From the NCBI RefSeq assembly GCF_022655595.1, contig NZ_CP093379.1, forward strand, positions 351,001 through 415,000: a stretch of DNA of 64,000 nt. The letters run 5' to 3'. The notes below the pieces were generated by a model. It ran no database searches, had not been told where the DNA came from, and saw only the letters and a list, made by a program, of their open reading frames with translations. Positions 9,765 through 19,035 of the stretch are shown one piece after another. This DNA is from Ignatzschineria rhizosphaerae (GTDB lineage: Bacteria > Pseudomonadota > Gammaproteobacteria > Cardiobacteriales > Wohlfahrtiimonadaceae). Position 1 is the stretch's first letter. Each line of letters begins with the position of its first letter. The position numbers and the translations under genes were made by a program.

Positions 9765-9806
9765 TCAATCCTCTCCAATAATAATAGATAAAAGAGGATT
9801 GATTTT
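9765..9806 (+). promoter_or_regulatory. Stable hairpin in the 5' region of the MHS transporter
   Basis: A perfect 10-bp inverted repeat TCAATCCTCT / AGAGGATTGA with an 18-base loop, followed by TTTTAATG. It sits about 40 bases before the transporter ATG and downstream of the ung terminator, so it does not serve ung. It could be an attenuator, a processing site or an operator. Confidence 0.45.
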
Positions 9807-9843
9807 AATGAGGATAATTCAAAATAAGATGGAAGGAGATGTT

Positions 9844-11127
9844 ATGACAGTAGCTCATGACCCAAAAACGATGCGTAAAATTTTAATCGCAAGTCTCACG
9901 GGAAGCATTATCGAATGGTTCGATTTTTTCCTATATGGAACCGTGGCGGCATTAGTCTTTAATCAGATATTTTTTGTCAGTGAAGATCCCACCATTGGGT
10001 TAATACTCTCTTATGCTTCTTTTGCCTTAACCTTTTTTATCAGGCCCTTTGGTGGGATTTTATTTAGCCATATTGGGGATCGAATTGGACGTAAAAAAAC
10101 ATTAGTTTTAACGCTAAGTCTGATGGGGATTGCGACGATGGCAATAGGATTATTGCCTTCCTATCACACGATTGGTATTTGGGCGCCTATCTTGCTGATC
10201 TTCTTTCGTCTATTACAAGGTATCGGAATTGGTGGTGAGTGGGGCGGTGCACTGCTTTTAGCTGTAGAGTATGCGCCTAAAGAGCGTAGAGGATTCTTTG
10301 GTAGTGTGCCGCAGGTTGGGATTCCTATTGGGATGGTTTTAGGGACCTTGGTACTTTCATTAATGACCCTTTTGCCTGATGAGGATTTTATGGAATGGGG
10401 GTGGAGAATTCCCTTTATCTTAAGTGCGCTCTTAGTTGTATTAGGGCTTTGGATTCGTCATGGAATTGATGAAACTCCGGCATTTAAAGCTGTTCAAAAG
10501 GAAGGGAAAGTCCCTAAGCTTCCTATTATTGATACTTTTCGTTTTCATTGGAAAGAGGTCTTAATTGCCGTTGGTGCAAAGTTTGTGGAAACGGCGCCAT
10601 TTTATATCTTTAGTACTTTCATTGTCTCTTATGCCACGATGAATTTAGGTTTTAGTCGAACAACGACCTTAACGGCGGTGATGGTTTCAAGTGTTATTAC
10701 TTCTCTCTTAATTCCTGTAATGGGCGGCTTATCTGATCGAGTGGGGCGTAAAAAACTCTATATTTTAGGAACCATTGTGATGATTGCCTATATGTTCCCT
10801 TATTTTTGGATGGTGAATCAAAAATCAGTCGTTTTACTCTATATTGCGACTATTTTAGGGTTAGGGATTATTTGGGCGCCCATTACGGCAGTGTTAGGAA
10901 CTTTCTTCTCAGAGATTTTTGCCCCTGAAATTCGTTATACAGGAGTCACTTTAGGTTATCAGATTGGGGCTGCACTCGCAGGTGGTACAGCGCCACTTAT
11001 TGCGGTGGCATTCTTAAGCTACTATGACTCTTATGTGCCTATTGCGATTTACATTATGTTTACCGGCGTAATTTCATTGGTTGCAATCTCTTTTGCTAAG
11101 AATAAGAAGAGTAGTTTCCAAGATTAA
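9844..11127 (+). CDS. MFS transporter, metabolite:H+ symporter (MHS) family
   Basis: Inner-membrane proton symporter of the ShiA/KgtP/ProP type, predicted 12 TM segments in 427 aa. The open frame extends to 9715, but ATG 9844 is preferred because GGAAGGAG lies just upstream and the protein then begins as the family does (residues leading to SIIEWFDFFLYG). Signatures are HIGDRIGRKKTL in the loop between TM2 and TM3, and GIGIGGEWGGALLLAVEYAP, the MHS motif. A second GGLSDRVGRKK begins the C-terminal half. Known substrates in the family are shikimate, 2-oxoglutarate, proline/betaine and citrate. The one here is unknown. A cyclodeaminase-family gene follows 114 bases on, hinting at an amino-acid or keto-acid substrate. 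Confidence 0.88.
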   Translation: MTVAHDPKTMRKILIASLTGSIIEWFDFFLYGTVAALVFNQIFFVSEDPTIGLILSYASFALTFFIRPFGGILFSHIGDRIGRKKTLVLTLSLMGIATMAIGLLPSYHTIGIWAPILLIFFRLLQGIGIGGEWGGALLLAVEYAPKERRGFFGSVPQVGIPIGMVLGTLVLSLMTLLPDEDFMEWGWRIPFILSALLVVLGLWIRHGIDETPAFKAVQKEGKVPKLPIIDTFRFHWKEVLIAVGAKFVETAPFYIFSTFIVSYATMNLGFSRTTTLTAVMVSSVITSLLIPVMGGLSDRVGRKKLYILGTIVMIAYMFPYFWMVNQKSVVLLYIATILGLGIIWAPITAVLGTFFSEIFAPEIRYTGVTLGYQIGAALAGGTAPLIAVAFLSYYDSYVPIAIYIMFTGVISLVAISFAKNKKSSFQD

Positions 11128-11241
11128 AAGCGATTGGGTATAGTAAATAGGTCTTATGAATAATCTTTTCTATAAATGTTAATGAAAGATTGGCATAAGA
11201 TCTTGTTTTATCATTATCAAAATAATAAGGAAGGAGGTTGA

Positions 11242-12231
11242 ATGAAGATTCTCAATGAAAAAGAGATTATGGCGATCTATAAGATGCCGGAGGCTATGAA
11301 GGATGTGGCGGAGATTTTAAAAGCGAAATTTGCTAAAAAAGTTGAAAACCCACTGAGAACGGTGATTGAATTTCCTAAAGAGCATGCATCGGTGCTCTAT
11401 ATGCCTTGTGCAGATTTAGAAAATGAATTAATGAGCATGAAAGCAGTGACTATCTTCCCTAACAATCCATCTCGCGGTAAAAATACAACGCAAGGGGTTA
11501 TATTGCTATCAGATGCAACAAATGGGGATCATTTAGCACTCCTAAATGCATCTTACTTAACTCGTCTTAGAACGGGGGCTTTAAGTGGATTAGCAACGGC
11601 ATATTTAGCAAGAGAAGATAGCAAAGTATTAACAGTAATCGGCACTGGGAAAATGGCATTTGAACAAGTGCTTGGAGTGCTGGAAGTAAGAGATATTGAG
11701 ACAATTTATCTTGTTAATCCGACACAAAAAAATGCAGAACGTTTTGAGCAGTCATTACGAGATTATCCAATCGATTCAAAAATTGAGATTATTATTGAAA
11801 GTGATGTGAGTGTTGCGGTTAAAAAGGCAGATATTATTAACTGCGCCACACGATCAAAAACACCTGTCTTCAATGGTCTAGATATTAAGCAAGGGACGCA
11901 CGTCAATGGCGTGGGCTCTTATCTTCCGGATATGTGTGAGGTAGACTTTGCTTTTATTAATCGTTTAGATCAGATTGTGGTAGATGATCATCACGGGGTA
12001 ACAGAAGAGGCGGGAGAGTTTATTCACGCAGTTGAGAAAAATAACTGGTCATTTGAAAAGATCAATGGAGAGCTGCAAGCCCTAGTTGCAGGTGAACTTG
12101 AGGGTCGAAAAGATGATCAAGAGATTACTTTCTTTAAATCTGTGGGATCGGCCTATTTTGATTTAGCAGTGGCGGAGGGGGTTTACCGTCAAGCGCTGAT
12201 TGATAAGATTGGGATTGATGTGGAAGTTTAA
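11242..12231 (+). CDS. Ornithine cyclodeaminase / mu-crystallin family protein
   Basis: NAD(P)-dependent enzyme of 329 aa. The fold is recognised from [10 protein letters not shown], the Arg-containing [18 protein letters not shown] (substrate binding), the Rossmann loop [11 protein letters not shown] and [17 protein letters not shown]. In ornithine cyclodeaminases the last motif carries a catalytic Asp (VGGD-like), but here the position is GS. That fits a ketimine or Delta1-pyrroline-2-carboxylate reductase, or an alanine dehydrogenase, better than an ornithine cyclodeaminase. The start ATG follows a very strong ribosome site, AAGGAAGGAGG. It lies downstream of the MHS transporter on the same strand, probably co-transcribed. 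The exact reaction cannot be told from sequence alone. Confidence 0.8.
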   Translation: MKILNEKEIMAIYKMPEAMKDVAEILKAKFAKKVENPLRTVIEFPKEHASVLYMPCADLENELMSMKAVTIFPNNPSRGKNTTQGVILLSDATNGDHLALLNASYLTRLRTGALSGLATAYLAREDSKVLTVIGTGKMAFEQVLGVLEVRDIETIYLVNPTQKNAERFEQSLRDYPIDSKIEIIIESDVSVAVKKADIINCATRSKTPVFNGLDIKQGTHVNGVGSYLPDMCEVDFAFINRLDQIVVDDHHGVTEEAGEFIHAVEKNNWSFEKINGELQALVAGELEGRKDDQEITFFKSVGSAYFDLAVAEGVYRQALIDKIGIDVEV

Positions 12232-12299
12232 AAAGAAGTTTATCAATATAGTGATAAGCATGAATACCGGTATTGAGATGGGTATTAGTATCGATGCTA

Positions 12300-12476
12300 A
12301 TAGTAAAATCGCTTTAAATGTTACTAAATCAGATTATCAGAGAGTCGGTTGTGGAAAGTGATGATGAGAATTGGCGATGAGAAGCGCAAAAGTTGTTCTA
12401 TCCGCCATCATGGAGGTTAGTTTGTTGCACACGCCGTCCCACTTTGCTTTTAAAGCAGTGTTTCTTAAACCGAATT
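12300..12476 (-). repeat. Intergenic repeat family, copy 1
   Basis: Read on the minus strand it begins TTCGGTTTAAGAAACACTG, has the core ATGATGGCGGATAGAACAA in the middle, and ends AATCTGATTTAGTAAC then TTTAAAGCGATTTT. It is the longest copy: about 25 extra bases occur between the second core and the right end. A 33-codon open frame from 12260 overlaps it and is not judged real. It lies between the converging OCD-family and carboxypeptidase genes, next to a terminator. Confidence 0.75.
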
Positions 12477-12496
12477 GATGATAAAAATATTGGATT

Positions 12497-12524
12497 AAAA
12501 AACCACTCATTTGAGTGGTTTTTT
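12497..12524. terminator. Bidirectional terminator between converging genes
   Basis: Perfect 9-bp stem AACCACTCA / TGAGTGGTT with a 2-base centre, an A run before and a T run after. It can serve both the plus-strand OCD-family gene and the minus-strand carboxypeptidase gene. Confidence 0.85.
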
Positions 12525-12585
12525 ATAGTCTAAGTTAAGAAAAATAACGAAGGCTGTATGGTTAGTGGATTGTCATGCTATTTTT

Positions 12586-13899
12586 TTAAAGTGCAATGAC
12601 AAAACAATCTGTTTTTTGTTGGCGAAGTCTTGTGCAAGTTGCTTCAGCTTCACTCTCGTTTAAACCTGAGAGCAGCGCTCGATAATATTCACCAGTATTA
12701 AAGATTTGGACATTCCCATTTCGAACTTTCTCGTAAGCCTCTCTCGCTTTATCTCTTGCGGCATTATAATCTTTAAAAGCACCAACTTGAACGGCGTGGC
12801 TCAAGCCTGAAGCACTCACAATAGGTCCTCGGATGGGGGTATTGCCCGGGTCATAATCACCAGCGGGTGTATATTCTGAGGTAGATTCTAAAACCAGTGC
12901 CGGCATTACTAACTCGGGTTTAGTATTAACCTTGGGCTTTGGAGTTGCCGTTGCAACTGCCGTATTAGGTTTTATTTGTTGCGTACGTTTATTATTTGTC
13001 AGAACGGTTTTATCGCTAGTGACTGTTTTTGTTGGTGTGAAGAGAACCGTCATATCTTTGGTGATATAAGGAGAAATCTCTCGAACAGAGCGGCCACGAT
13101 AACCGGTTGTGAAGCTCTCATTGAGCATTGAGATCATAAGATCATCTCGTAGTTGTGTTGTTCTACCGCCTAAAACGACAGCAAATACTCGATTATTATT
13201 ACGACGAGCACTGGTCATTAAGTTGAAGCCAGATTTACGAATATAGCCTGTTTTAATCCCATCGGCGCCGGGGAAATCTTTATTAACACGGTTATGCGAG
13301 GTAAAGGTGACGCCATTATAATCAAATGAAGGCGTTTGGAATAGTGGATAATATTTAGGGAAATGATTATGAATCGCAATTCCTAATTTAATCATATCTC
13401 TTGCTGTTGTGTATTGGCTTGGGTTAAATAAACCGTGCGGATTGACGAAGTTACTACTATGCATTCCTAAGCGTTTAGCCGTTGCATTCATGCGTCTTGC
13501 AAACGCTTCCTCAGAGCCACCCACTTTCTCGGCAACTGCTAAAGCAACATCATTCGCTGATTTAACAATTAATGCTTTTATTGCAGTATCTAGTGTGATG
13601 GCGCTGCCTTCTTTAGCCCCAATTTTTGAAGGTGGCTGTGCGGCTGCTTTTGCTGAGAAGGGGATTTTAGTATTGAGGCTAAGTTTTCCTTTTGAGAGAT
13701 CCTCAAAAACAATATAAAGCGTCATAACTTTCGTTAAAGAGGCAGGATAACGTCTAGCATCAGCATCATGTTCGTAGATAGGCTTGCCACTACGATGGTC
13801 AACGATGAATGCAGAGAAGCCAGTTTCAGCATAGGCAATAGCAATGATACTAGTGATAATAAGCTGAATCGCGAGTAGGTTACGGATGATCTTTTTCAT
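12586..13899 (-). CDS. D-alanyl-D-alanine carboxypeptidase with SPOR domain
   Basis: Periplasmic penicillin-binding protein of the S11 (DacA/C/D) type that trims the terminal D-Ala of peptidoglycan stem peptides. The signal peptide spans residues 1-24 (cleavage after AYA). Active-site motifs are SLTK 54-57, SAN 114-116 and KTG 216-218. A linker rich in Thr, Lys and Pro (about 290-360) leads to a C-terminal SPOR domain (about 366-437, SHAVQVGAFKDYNAARDKA). SPOR binds denuded glycan at the division septum, so this enzyme may act at midcell. The usual DacA-type C-terminal beta-sheet domain and amphipathic anchor are replaced by this linker and SPOR. No clear ribosome site precedes the ATG. Confidence 0.92.
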   Translation of the reverse strand: MKKIIRNLLAIQLIITSIIAIAYAETGFSAFIVDHRSGKPIYEHDADARRYPASLTKVMTLYIVFEDLSKGKLSLNTKIPFSAKAAAQPPSKIGAKEGSAITLDTAIKALIVKSANDVALAVAEKVGGSEEAFARRMNATAKRLGMHSSNFVNPHGLFNPSQYTTARDMIKLGIAIHNHFPKYYPLFQTPSFDYNGVTFTSHNRVNKDFPGADGIKTGYIRKSGFNLMTSARRNNNRVFAVVLGGRTTQLRDDLMISMLNESFTTGYRGRSVREISPYITKDMTVLFTPTKTVTSDKTVLTNNKRTQQIKPNTAVATATPKPKVNTKPELVMPALVLESTSEYTPAGDYDPGNTPIRGPIVSASGLSHAVQVGAFKDYNAARDKAREAYEKVRNGNVQIFNTGEYYRALLSGLNESEAEATCTRLRQQKTDCFVIAL

Positions 13900-14252
13900 T
13901 CACTATTCTATCGGTGTTAAGGATTAATGAATAAAATATTAAACAGATAACAGGGCGCAATAGGGCTTGTTATAAATTTAATATTCCTCGTTGCTGTTTA
14001 GTTAAGGGTTATTGATACAAAAAATATCATTTCACTTGTTAGGGTTCGTCAAGAAGATGATTTTATTAAATTGTTCAATATGTTTTTTTATAATATTAGA
14101 ATCCCAATCGATAGGAGATTCAACGCTTTTAATTTATAACGCTTATCTAAATCAGTGTACAACTAATTTTTTAAGAACGCCATAGATAGGGCAAAGGAAG
14201 TTGAATTGCTGTAATCTATGGCATATCTTTAGGGTAAATATTTAAAAAATGC
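13900..14252. other. Intergenic region with a hairpin after the M17 peptidase gene
   Basis: 353 bases with no gene seen. A 9-bp perfect stem GCCATAGAT / ATCTATGGC (14179-14222) with a 26-base loop lies 31 bases past the peptidase stop. On the minus strand it is followed by GTTCTTAAAAAATT, so it is at best a weak terminator. The remainder is AT-rich and should contain the carboxypeptidase promoter, which I cannot pinpoint. Confidence 0.45.
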
Positions 14253-15638
14253 TTAACAATTAAAGTGTGTTTTTAATGCCTCAAAAGCTGCTCTTAATCC
14301 CATTGCTTCACCGCCTTTCGGTCTTCCTGGGCGATTACGAATATTCCATGCCATCACATCAATGTGGGCATAAGGAACTTTATTTTCGCTGATAAAACGC
14401 TCAAGGAAAAGTGCCGCAGTAATCGCGCCGGCATAAGGGACACTGCCAGAATTGCTAATATCGGCGTTATCAGAAGTAATCCAATCATTGTAAGGTTTGT
14501 GAAGTGGTAAACGCCAAACAGTATCACAAGCCTCTTTTGATTTTTGCATCATGAGTGTTGCAAAGTCATCATTATTGGTAAAAAGTGCTGGAATCTCAGT
14601 TCCTAATGCCACACGAGCAGCCCCTGTTAAGGTTGCAAAGTCCATGAGGAAATCACAAGGTTTTTCAAGTGCATAAGTCAGCGCATCACAGAGAATTAGT
14701 CTGCCTTCAGCATCTGTGTTATCGATTTCAACACTCATGCCGTTACGGCTTTTAACGATATCTCCTGGGCGCATTGCACATTCTGAAATGCTATTTTCAA
14801 CAATAGGGAGTAAGACGCGAAGTGAGACATTCCACTCTTCTTGTAAAATCCATTTTGCAAGCGCAAGCATATGCGCCGCGCCGCCCATATCTTTTTGCAT
14901 TAAACGCATACCGTTTGCTGGCTTAATATCAAGTCCACCAGAATCAAAGGTGACGCCTTTACCTACTAATGTTAAAGCCGGTGCGTTTTCTTTCTCGGCA
15001 ATAATTTCTACTAAGCGTGGAGCATATTTACTCCCTGCACCCACGGTATAGATTAATGGAAAATTTTGCTTAAGAAGGTCTGTTCCGACAATCTCTTTGA
15101 TAGTGACATTTAATCCTGAGAGTTCGGCGCGGATTTGTGTTACAAAATTATCAGGATTGAGGGCATTTGCCGGCTCATTGATAAGATCTCTTGTTAGATA
15201 GTGGGCACTTAATGCTTGTTTGACTTTATCTGCAATATTCTGGGGTAAGAAAAAGAGCACAGGACGTTTATCACGAGATTTATATTGATCAAATTGATAA
15301 GCGCCCAGTCCAAATGCGAGTAAGTGCTGATATAGCTCCGCTTCTGATAAAGTTTCAGGAAGTTGATAATGGCCAAAGGGCAGTTTGGAATAGCTCTCTC
15401 CAAGTGTAAAAAAAGGCTCACTCTCATTATGACCAATGATCACGCGCTCGATATTGCCCCGATCATTATAAAGCGTGATAACTTCCCCAGCTTTTAAAGA
15501 AGAGTCTTGCTTGATTGTTTGCAGATAACTCTCTTGTGCAGGAGTGAGAGAGAGATCAGTGGTTGTTTTGGCAAATTCTACCGGAATGCAAAGATCTTTT
15601 GATTCCGTATAAAGATGTTCTAACTCAGTTTGTAACAT
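14253..15638 (-). CDS. M17 family leucyl aminopeptidase
   Basis: Cytoplasmic two-metal aminopeptidase that releases N-terminal residues from peptides. It has 461 aa. The metal and catalytic motifs are all seen in the C-terminal half: GKGVTFDSGGLDIKPA (Lys and Asp ligands plus catalytic Lys), QKDMGGAA (Asp) and NTDAEGRL (Asp, Glu and catalytic Arg). The N-terminal domain is shorter than that of E. coli PepA (503 aa), so assignment to PepA or the shorter PepB-like group is open. It lies on the same strand as ftsK, 66 bases after it, and could share its transcript. It is followed by the weak hairpin at 14179. Confidence 0.92.
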   Translation of the reverse strand: MLQTELEHLYTESKDLCIPVEFAKTTTDLSLTPAQESYLQTIKQDSSLKAGEVITLYNDRGNIERVIIGHNESEPFFTLGESYSKLPFGHYQLPETLSEAELYQHLLAFGLGAYQFDQYKSRDKRPVLFFLPQNIADKVKQALSAHYLTRDLINEPANALNPDNFVTQIRAELSGLNVTIKEIVGTDLLKQNFPLIYTVGAGSKYAPRLVEIIAEKENAPALTLVGKGVTFDSGGLDIKPANGMRLMQKDMGGAAHMLALAKWILQEEWNVSLRVLLPIVENSISECAMRPGDIVKSRNGMSVEIDNTDAEGRLILCDALTYALEKPCDFLMDFATLTGAARVALGTEIPALFTNNDDFATLMMQKSKEACDTVWRLPLHKPYNDWITSDNADISNSGSVPYAGAITAALFLERFISENKVPYAHIDVMAWNIRNRPGRPKGGEAMGLRAAFEALKTHFNC

Positions 15639-15704
15639 GATTTTCTCTTTCTCTCTTTTTTATTTTTAATAATAGATTAATGCGTTGTAAAAAAGTGGTA
15701 TTGC

Positions 15705-18700
15705 TTAATCGTAGGAGACTAAAATCTCACGATTTCCATTACCAGCAGGCGCTGAAACAATCCCTTGCTCTTCCATCGCTTCAATTAAGCGTGCTGCTCT
15801 TTGATAGCCAATACGAAGCTTTCTTTGAACATAAGAGATGGTTGGGCGCTTATCTTCTAAGACGATTTTAACGGCCTCATCATAAAGAGGATCATCAACA
15901 TCATCAGGGGATGCAACAAAACCAGAGGCATTTTCTGATAAGCCAGGAATCTCTTCAGTCGGATCTTTTAAGATATCATCGATATAATCTGTAGGGCCGG
16001 TTAAGCGTAAGAAGTCAGCCACGCGGTTGACCTCGTTATCATCAACAAATGCACCATGAACTCGTAGTGGGAATGGGGCGCCCGTTGGGAAGTAGAGCAT
16101 ATCTCCATGGCCTAGTAAGTTTTCAGCACCTTGCTGGTCTAAAACGGTGCGGGAGTCAATTTTACTAGAAACTTGGAAGGCAATTCTACTTGGAATGTTT
16201 GCTTTGATTAACCCTGTAATAACATCGACAGAAGGTCTTTGGGTTGCAACCACCATATGAATTCCGGCGGCGCGCGCTTTTTGCGTTAAGCGAGCAATGA
16301 GTTCCTCAACGGCCTTTCCAACGCTCATCATCATATCGGCAAGCTCATCAATGACAATAACGATATAAGGAAGCGGTTTAAGGTCAGGCGCGGAAACGTG
16401 GTCCGAGACTTCCCGTGATGCATCCCAAAGCGGATCTTTAAGCGGGGTGCCGCTACTAATCGCTTCTTTGACTTTTTGGTTAAAGCCATCAATATTACGC
16501 ACCCGGAGCTTACTCATTAAAAGATAGCGGCGCTCCATCTCCACAACTGCCCAGCGAAGCGCATTAGCCGATTCTTTCATATCCGTTACAACAGGTGCTA
16601 AAAGGTGAGGGATATTGTCATATACTGATAATTCAAGCATTTTCGGGTCAATCAGAATTAAGCGAAGATCATCAGGATGTGCTTTATAAAGAAGGCTTAA
16701 TAAGATGGTGTTAAGCCCTACAGATTTCCCCGAGCCTGTCGTTCCGGCAATGAGTAGGTGTGGCATCTTCATAAGGTTTGCCACCACTTGCTGACCGGAA
16801 ACATCTTTTCCTAGTAAAATCGTTAAAGGATGCTTGCTATTACGGTAAGCATCAGCATAGAGTCCCTCTTTAAAGTAGACGATTTGACGTTTTTTATTCG
16901 GAATCTCAAGGCCGATATAAGGTTTACCAGGAATAATATCTACGATGCGAACACTTGTTACAGAAAGAGCACGAGCGATATCTTTATTGAGGTTATTAAT
17001 TTGTGCAATTTTAACACCCGCAGCTAAATCTAGCTCAAAGCGTGTAATGACAGGACCTGGCTCAATATTGACAACTTTGACTTCAATATTAAAGTTTTTA
17101 AATTGATCTTCAATTAAGCTTGCGAGCTCTTGTAATTCAAGCGCATCATAACTTTCGGTGACAGGTGGTGGATTACCTAAAAGATCAAGGCCAGGGAGCC
17201 TTCCTGCCATTGGATATTCTTTGGGGGCTTTTACTGCAATGGGCATGCCAGAACGTGGATCGATTTCATGACCGATAAACTCAGGTTTAGACGCATTTGT
17301 TTGTAGTGTTTCCGAAGTGCTCTCTGGTGAGATATCGGTGTTTTTTTGTATGTGAGGGCTGACTTCTTCAGCTTGAGGTGCTATCTCTTTAGGGAAAGAG
17401 AGTTCTACCTCATCTTCAGGTTCATCAAAGCTATCACTAATAGAAAATTGTAATGATGATGGCGTAATTGGCTCATCATTGATTAAGATCGATGGCACTG
17501 GATCTTCGACTATTTCGGGAGCTTGTTCAGGTTGATAGGCATTGATAAGAGGTTTACTTTCAGTAAGTGTTGCACTCTCTTCTTCACTGGTGTCATTTGT
17601 GGTCATGGCGGTGAGAGAAGGTTCAACTTTTGAGCCCTCTGCAATAGAGACATGTTTTTTCTTACGTGCTTTGAAGAGGTTTTTAAAAATAGAGGGAATC
17701 CCTTTTTTCTCAGATGGATCTTCTTCACTCTCAATATGAGAGATCTCTTCTTGAGCTGGGGTTTGCGGCGCACGAATAAATTGATCCCACTCATCCATTT
17801 GGGGAGCAAGAGGGTCGATTTTAAAATCTTCAGGCGCTTTCGCCTGCGAAGATTGCTCATCTTGATTTTCAGTAGCCGTTTTCTGTAGGTTTCTAAAAAT
17901 AGGGGGGATATTATTATTGTTATTCATTACATCTTCTTCTAATTCAATCTTCTCTTCTTCTAGCGGGTGATAGTTATAACTATTAAAGAGCGGATCTTGG
18001 ATCGGCGCATTTGTCTGGTATTCATCTTCTTTAAGGAGAGATTCATCTATTTCAATGAAGTCTTGTTGATGGCAATTAAGCTCGCTCTGTTTAGAGGAGA
18101 AGATTTTATTGAAGAAGCTTGGGCTTTTTTGTTCATTTTGATCTAACATTCGATCAATAGCGTTTTGATCAATATTGCCATCATGATCAGGCATATATTG
18201 CTGCTTGGTCTGTGGCTCATCCTTTTTTTTTGGGAAAATAAGATTGATTACTGTAAAAATCAGGGAGCCAAGGCGGTCAGCCCAACCTATAGGACCCATG
18301 CCGGTGATAAGATAGAATCCTATAAATGTAAGGATTGCAAAGCCAATCTTGGTAATGTAGAGCAGTGTTTGTGTATCTATGGCAAGGGTATTATTAATAA
18401 GATGAATAAGCTCTGTGCCTATAAAGCCGCCCATCATTCCGCCATTACCACTATGTAGATCTAAAAGTGCTGCTAGTGAGAAAATAGCGATTAAAACGCC
18501 AAGTAGACGAAAGCTAATCTGATCTAAAGAGATTGTTAAGAGTTTGCGTTTAAAAAAGAGTTGATAGCCAAACCCAAGGAGTAAAATGGGGAGAAGCCAT
18601 GCGGTGCTCCCGATCGCAGATAAAATAATATCTGCAAAGTAAGCACCTTTTTCGCCGGCAAGGTTATGGATTGTCTCTCTTTCAGCTGTGGCGCTACTCC

Positions 18701-18875
18701 AAGCAGGGTCGGCAGGATGATAGCTATAGAGACTAACAGCCATTGCTAAGGCAACAATCGCTGTTGCAGCAAAAAGCACGACGCCAACTGTCTTAGAGAA
18801 GACAGAGAGTATGACCGTGGACGTTTTAGGTTTTTTAGGAACAGCCTGCCGCAAGATGTACGATCCTTTTTGCAA
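15705..18875 (-). CDS. ftsK: DNA translocase FtsK
   Basis: Septal DNA pump that moves chromosome termini and activates XerCD at dif. At 1056 aa it is a full-size FtsK. The N-terminal domain has four TM segments (to about residue 200) that bind the divisome. A long linker (about 210-540) is rich in Glu, Ser, Pro and Gln and repeats FRNL/FKNLF-like phrases. The motor follows, with Walker [15 protein letters not shown] near 706-720, Walker [15 protein letters not shown] near 827-840, and [19 protein letters not shown]. The gamma domain at the end (from about 990, [20 protein letters not shown]) reads the KOPS polarity sequence. It lies between the secDF terminator and the M17 peptidase gene. Confidence 0.97.
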   Translation of the reverse strand: MQKGSYILRQAVPKKPKTSTVILSVFSKTVGVVLFAATAIVALAMAVSLYSYHPADPAWSSATAERETIHNLAGEKGAYFADIILSAIGSTAWLLPILLLGFGYQLFFKRKLLTISLDQISFRLLGVLIAIFSLAALLDLHSGNGGMMGGFIGTELIHLINNTLAIDTQTLLYITKIGFAILTFIGFYLITGMGPIGWADRLGSLIFTVINLIFPKKKDEPQTKQQYMPDHDGNIDQNAIDRMLDQNEQKSPSFFNKIFSSKQSELNCHQQDFIEIDESLLKEDEYQTNAPIQDPLFNSYNYHPLEEEKIELEEDVMNNNNNIPPIFRNLQKTATENQDEQSSQAKAPEDFKIDPLAPQMDEWDQFIRAPQTPAQEEISHIESEEDPSEKKGIPSIFKNLFKARKKKHVSIAEGSKVEPSLTAMTTNDTSEEESATLTESKPLINAYQPEQAPEIVEDPVPSILINDEPITPSSLQFSISDSFDEPEDEVELSFPKEIAPQAEEVSPHIQKNTDISPESTSETLQTNASKPEFIGHEIDPRSGMPIAVKAPKEYPMAGRLPGLDLLGNPPPVTESYDALELQELASLIEDQFKNFNIEVKVVNIEPGPVITRFELDLAAGVKIAQINNLNKDIARALSVTSVRIVDIIPGKPYIGLEIPNKKRQIVYFKEGLYADAYRNSKHPLTILLGKDVSGQQVVANLMKMPHLLIAGTTGSGKSVGLNTILLSLLYKAHPDDLRLILIDPKMLELSVYDNIPHLLAPVVTDMKESANALRWAVVEMERRYLLMSKLRVRNIDGFNQKVKEAISSGTPLKDPLWDASREVSDHVSAPDLKPLPYIVIVIDELADMMMSVGKAVEELIARLTQKARAAGIHMVVATQRPSVDVITGLIKANIPSRIAFQVSSKIDSRTVLDQQGAENLLGHGDMLYFPTGAPFPLRVHGAFVDDNEVNRVADFLRLTGPTDYIDDILKDPTEEIPGLSENASGFVASPDDVDDPLYDEAVKIVLEDKRPTISYVQRKLRIGYQRAARLIEAMEEQGIVSAPAGNGNREILVSYD

Positions 18876-18968
18876 ATAAGTCGATGAAGTAGTGTATCAG
18901 TCAATCATAGTCATTCTATCATAAACAGTGATACAGCCCCTTATTCTAACAAAACACCCAATGAATAA

Positions 18969-19003
18969 AAACCTTTACACTGCTTTGGGTGTAAAGGTTT
19001 TTT
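18969..19003. terminator. secDF terminator
   Basis: Perfect 12-bp stem AAACCTTTACAC / GTGTAAAGGTTT with an 8-base loop. It lies about 30 bases beyond the secDF stop and before the ftsK start, so it isolates the Sec genes from ftsK. Both flanks (A run and T run) suit termination in either direction. Confidence 0.85.
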
Positions 19004-19035
19004 AACCAATTAATATGATGCTTTGAAAGTAGTGC

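Noticed and set aside
12260-12361. 33-codon ORF overlapping repeat copy 1
   Set aside because: No ribosome site, and most of it is repeat sequence; other copies keep no such frame.
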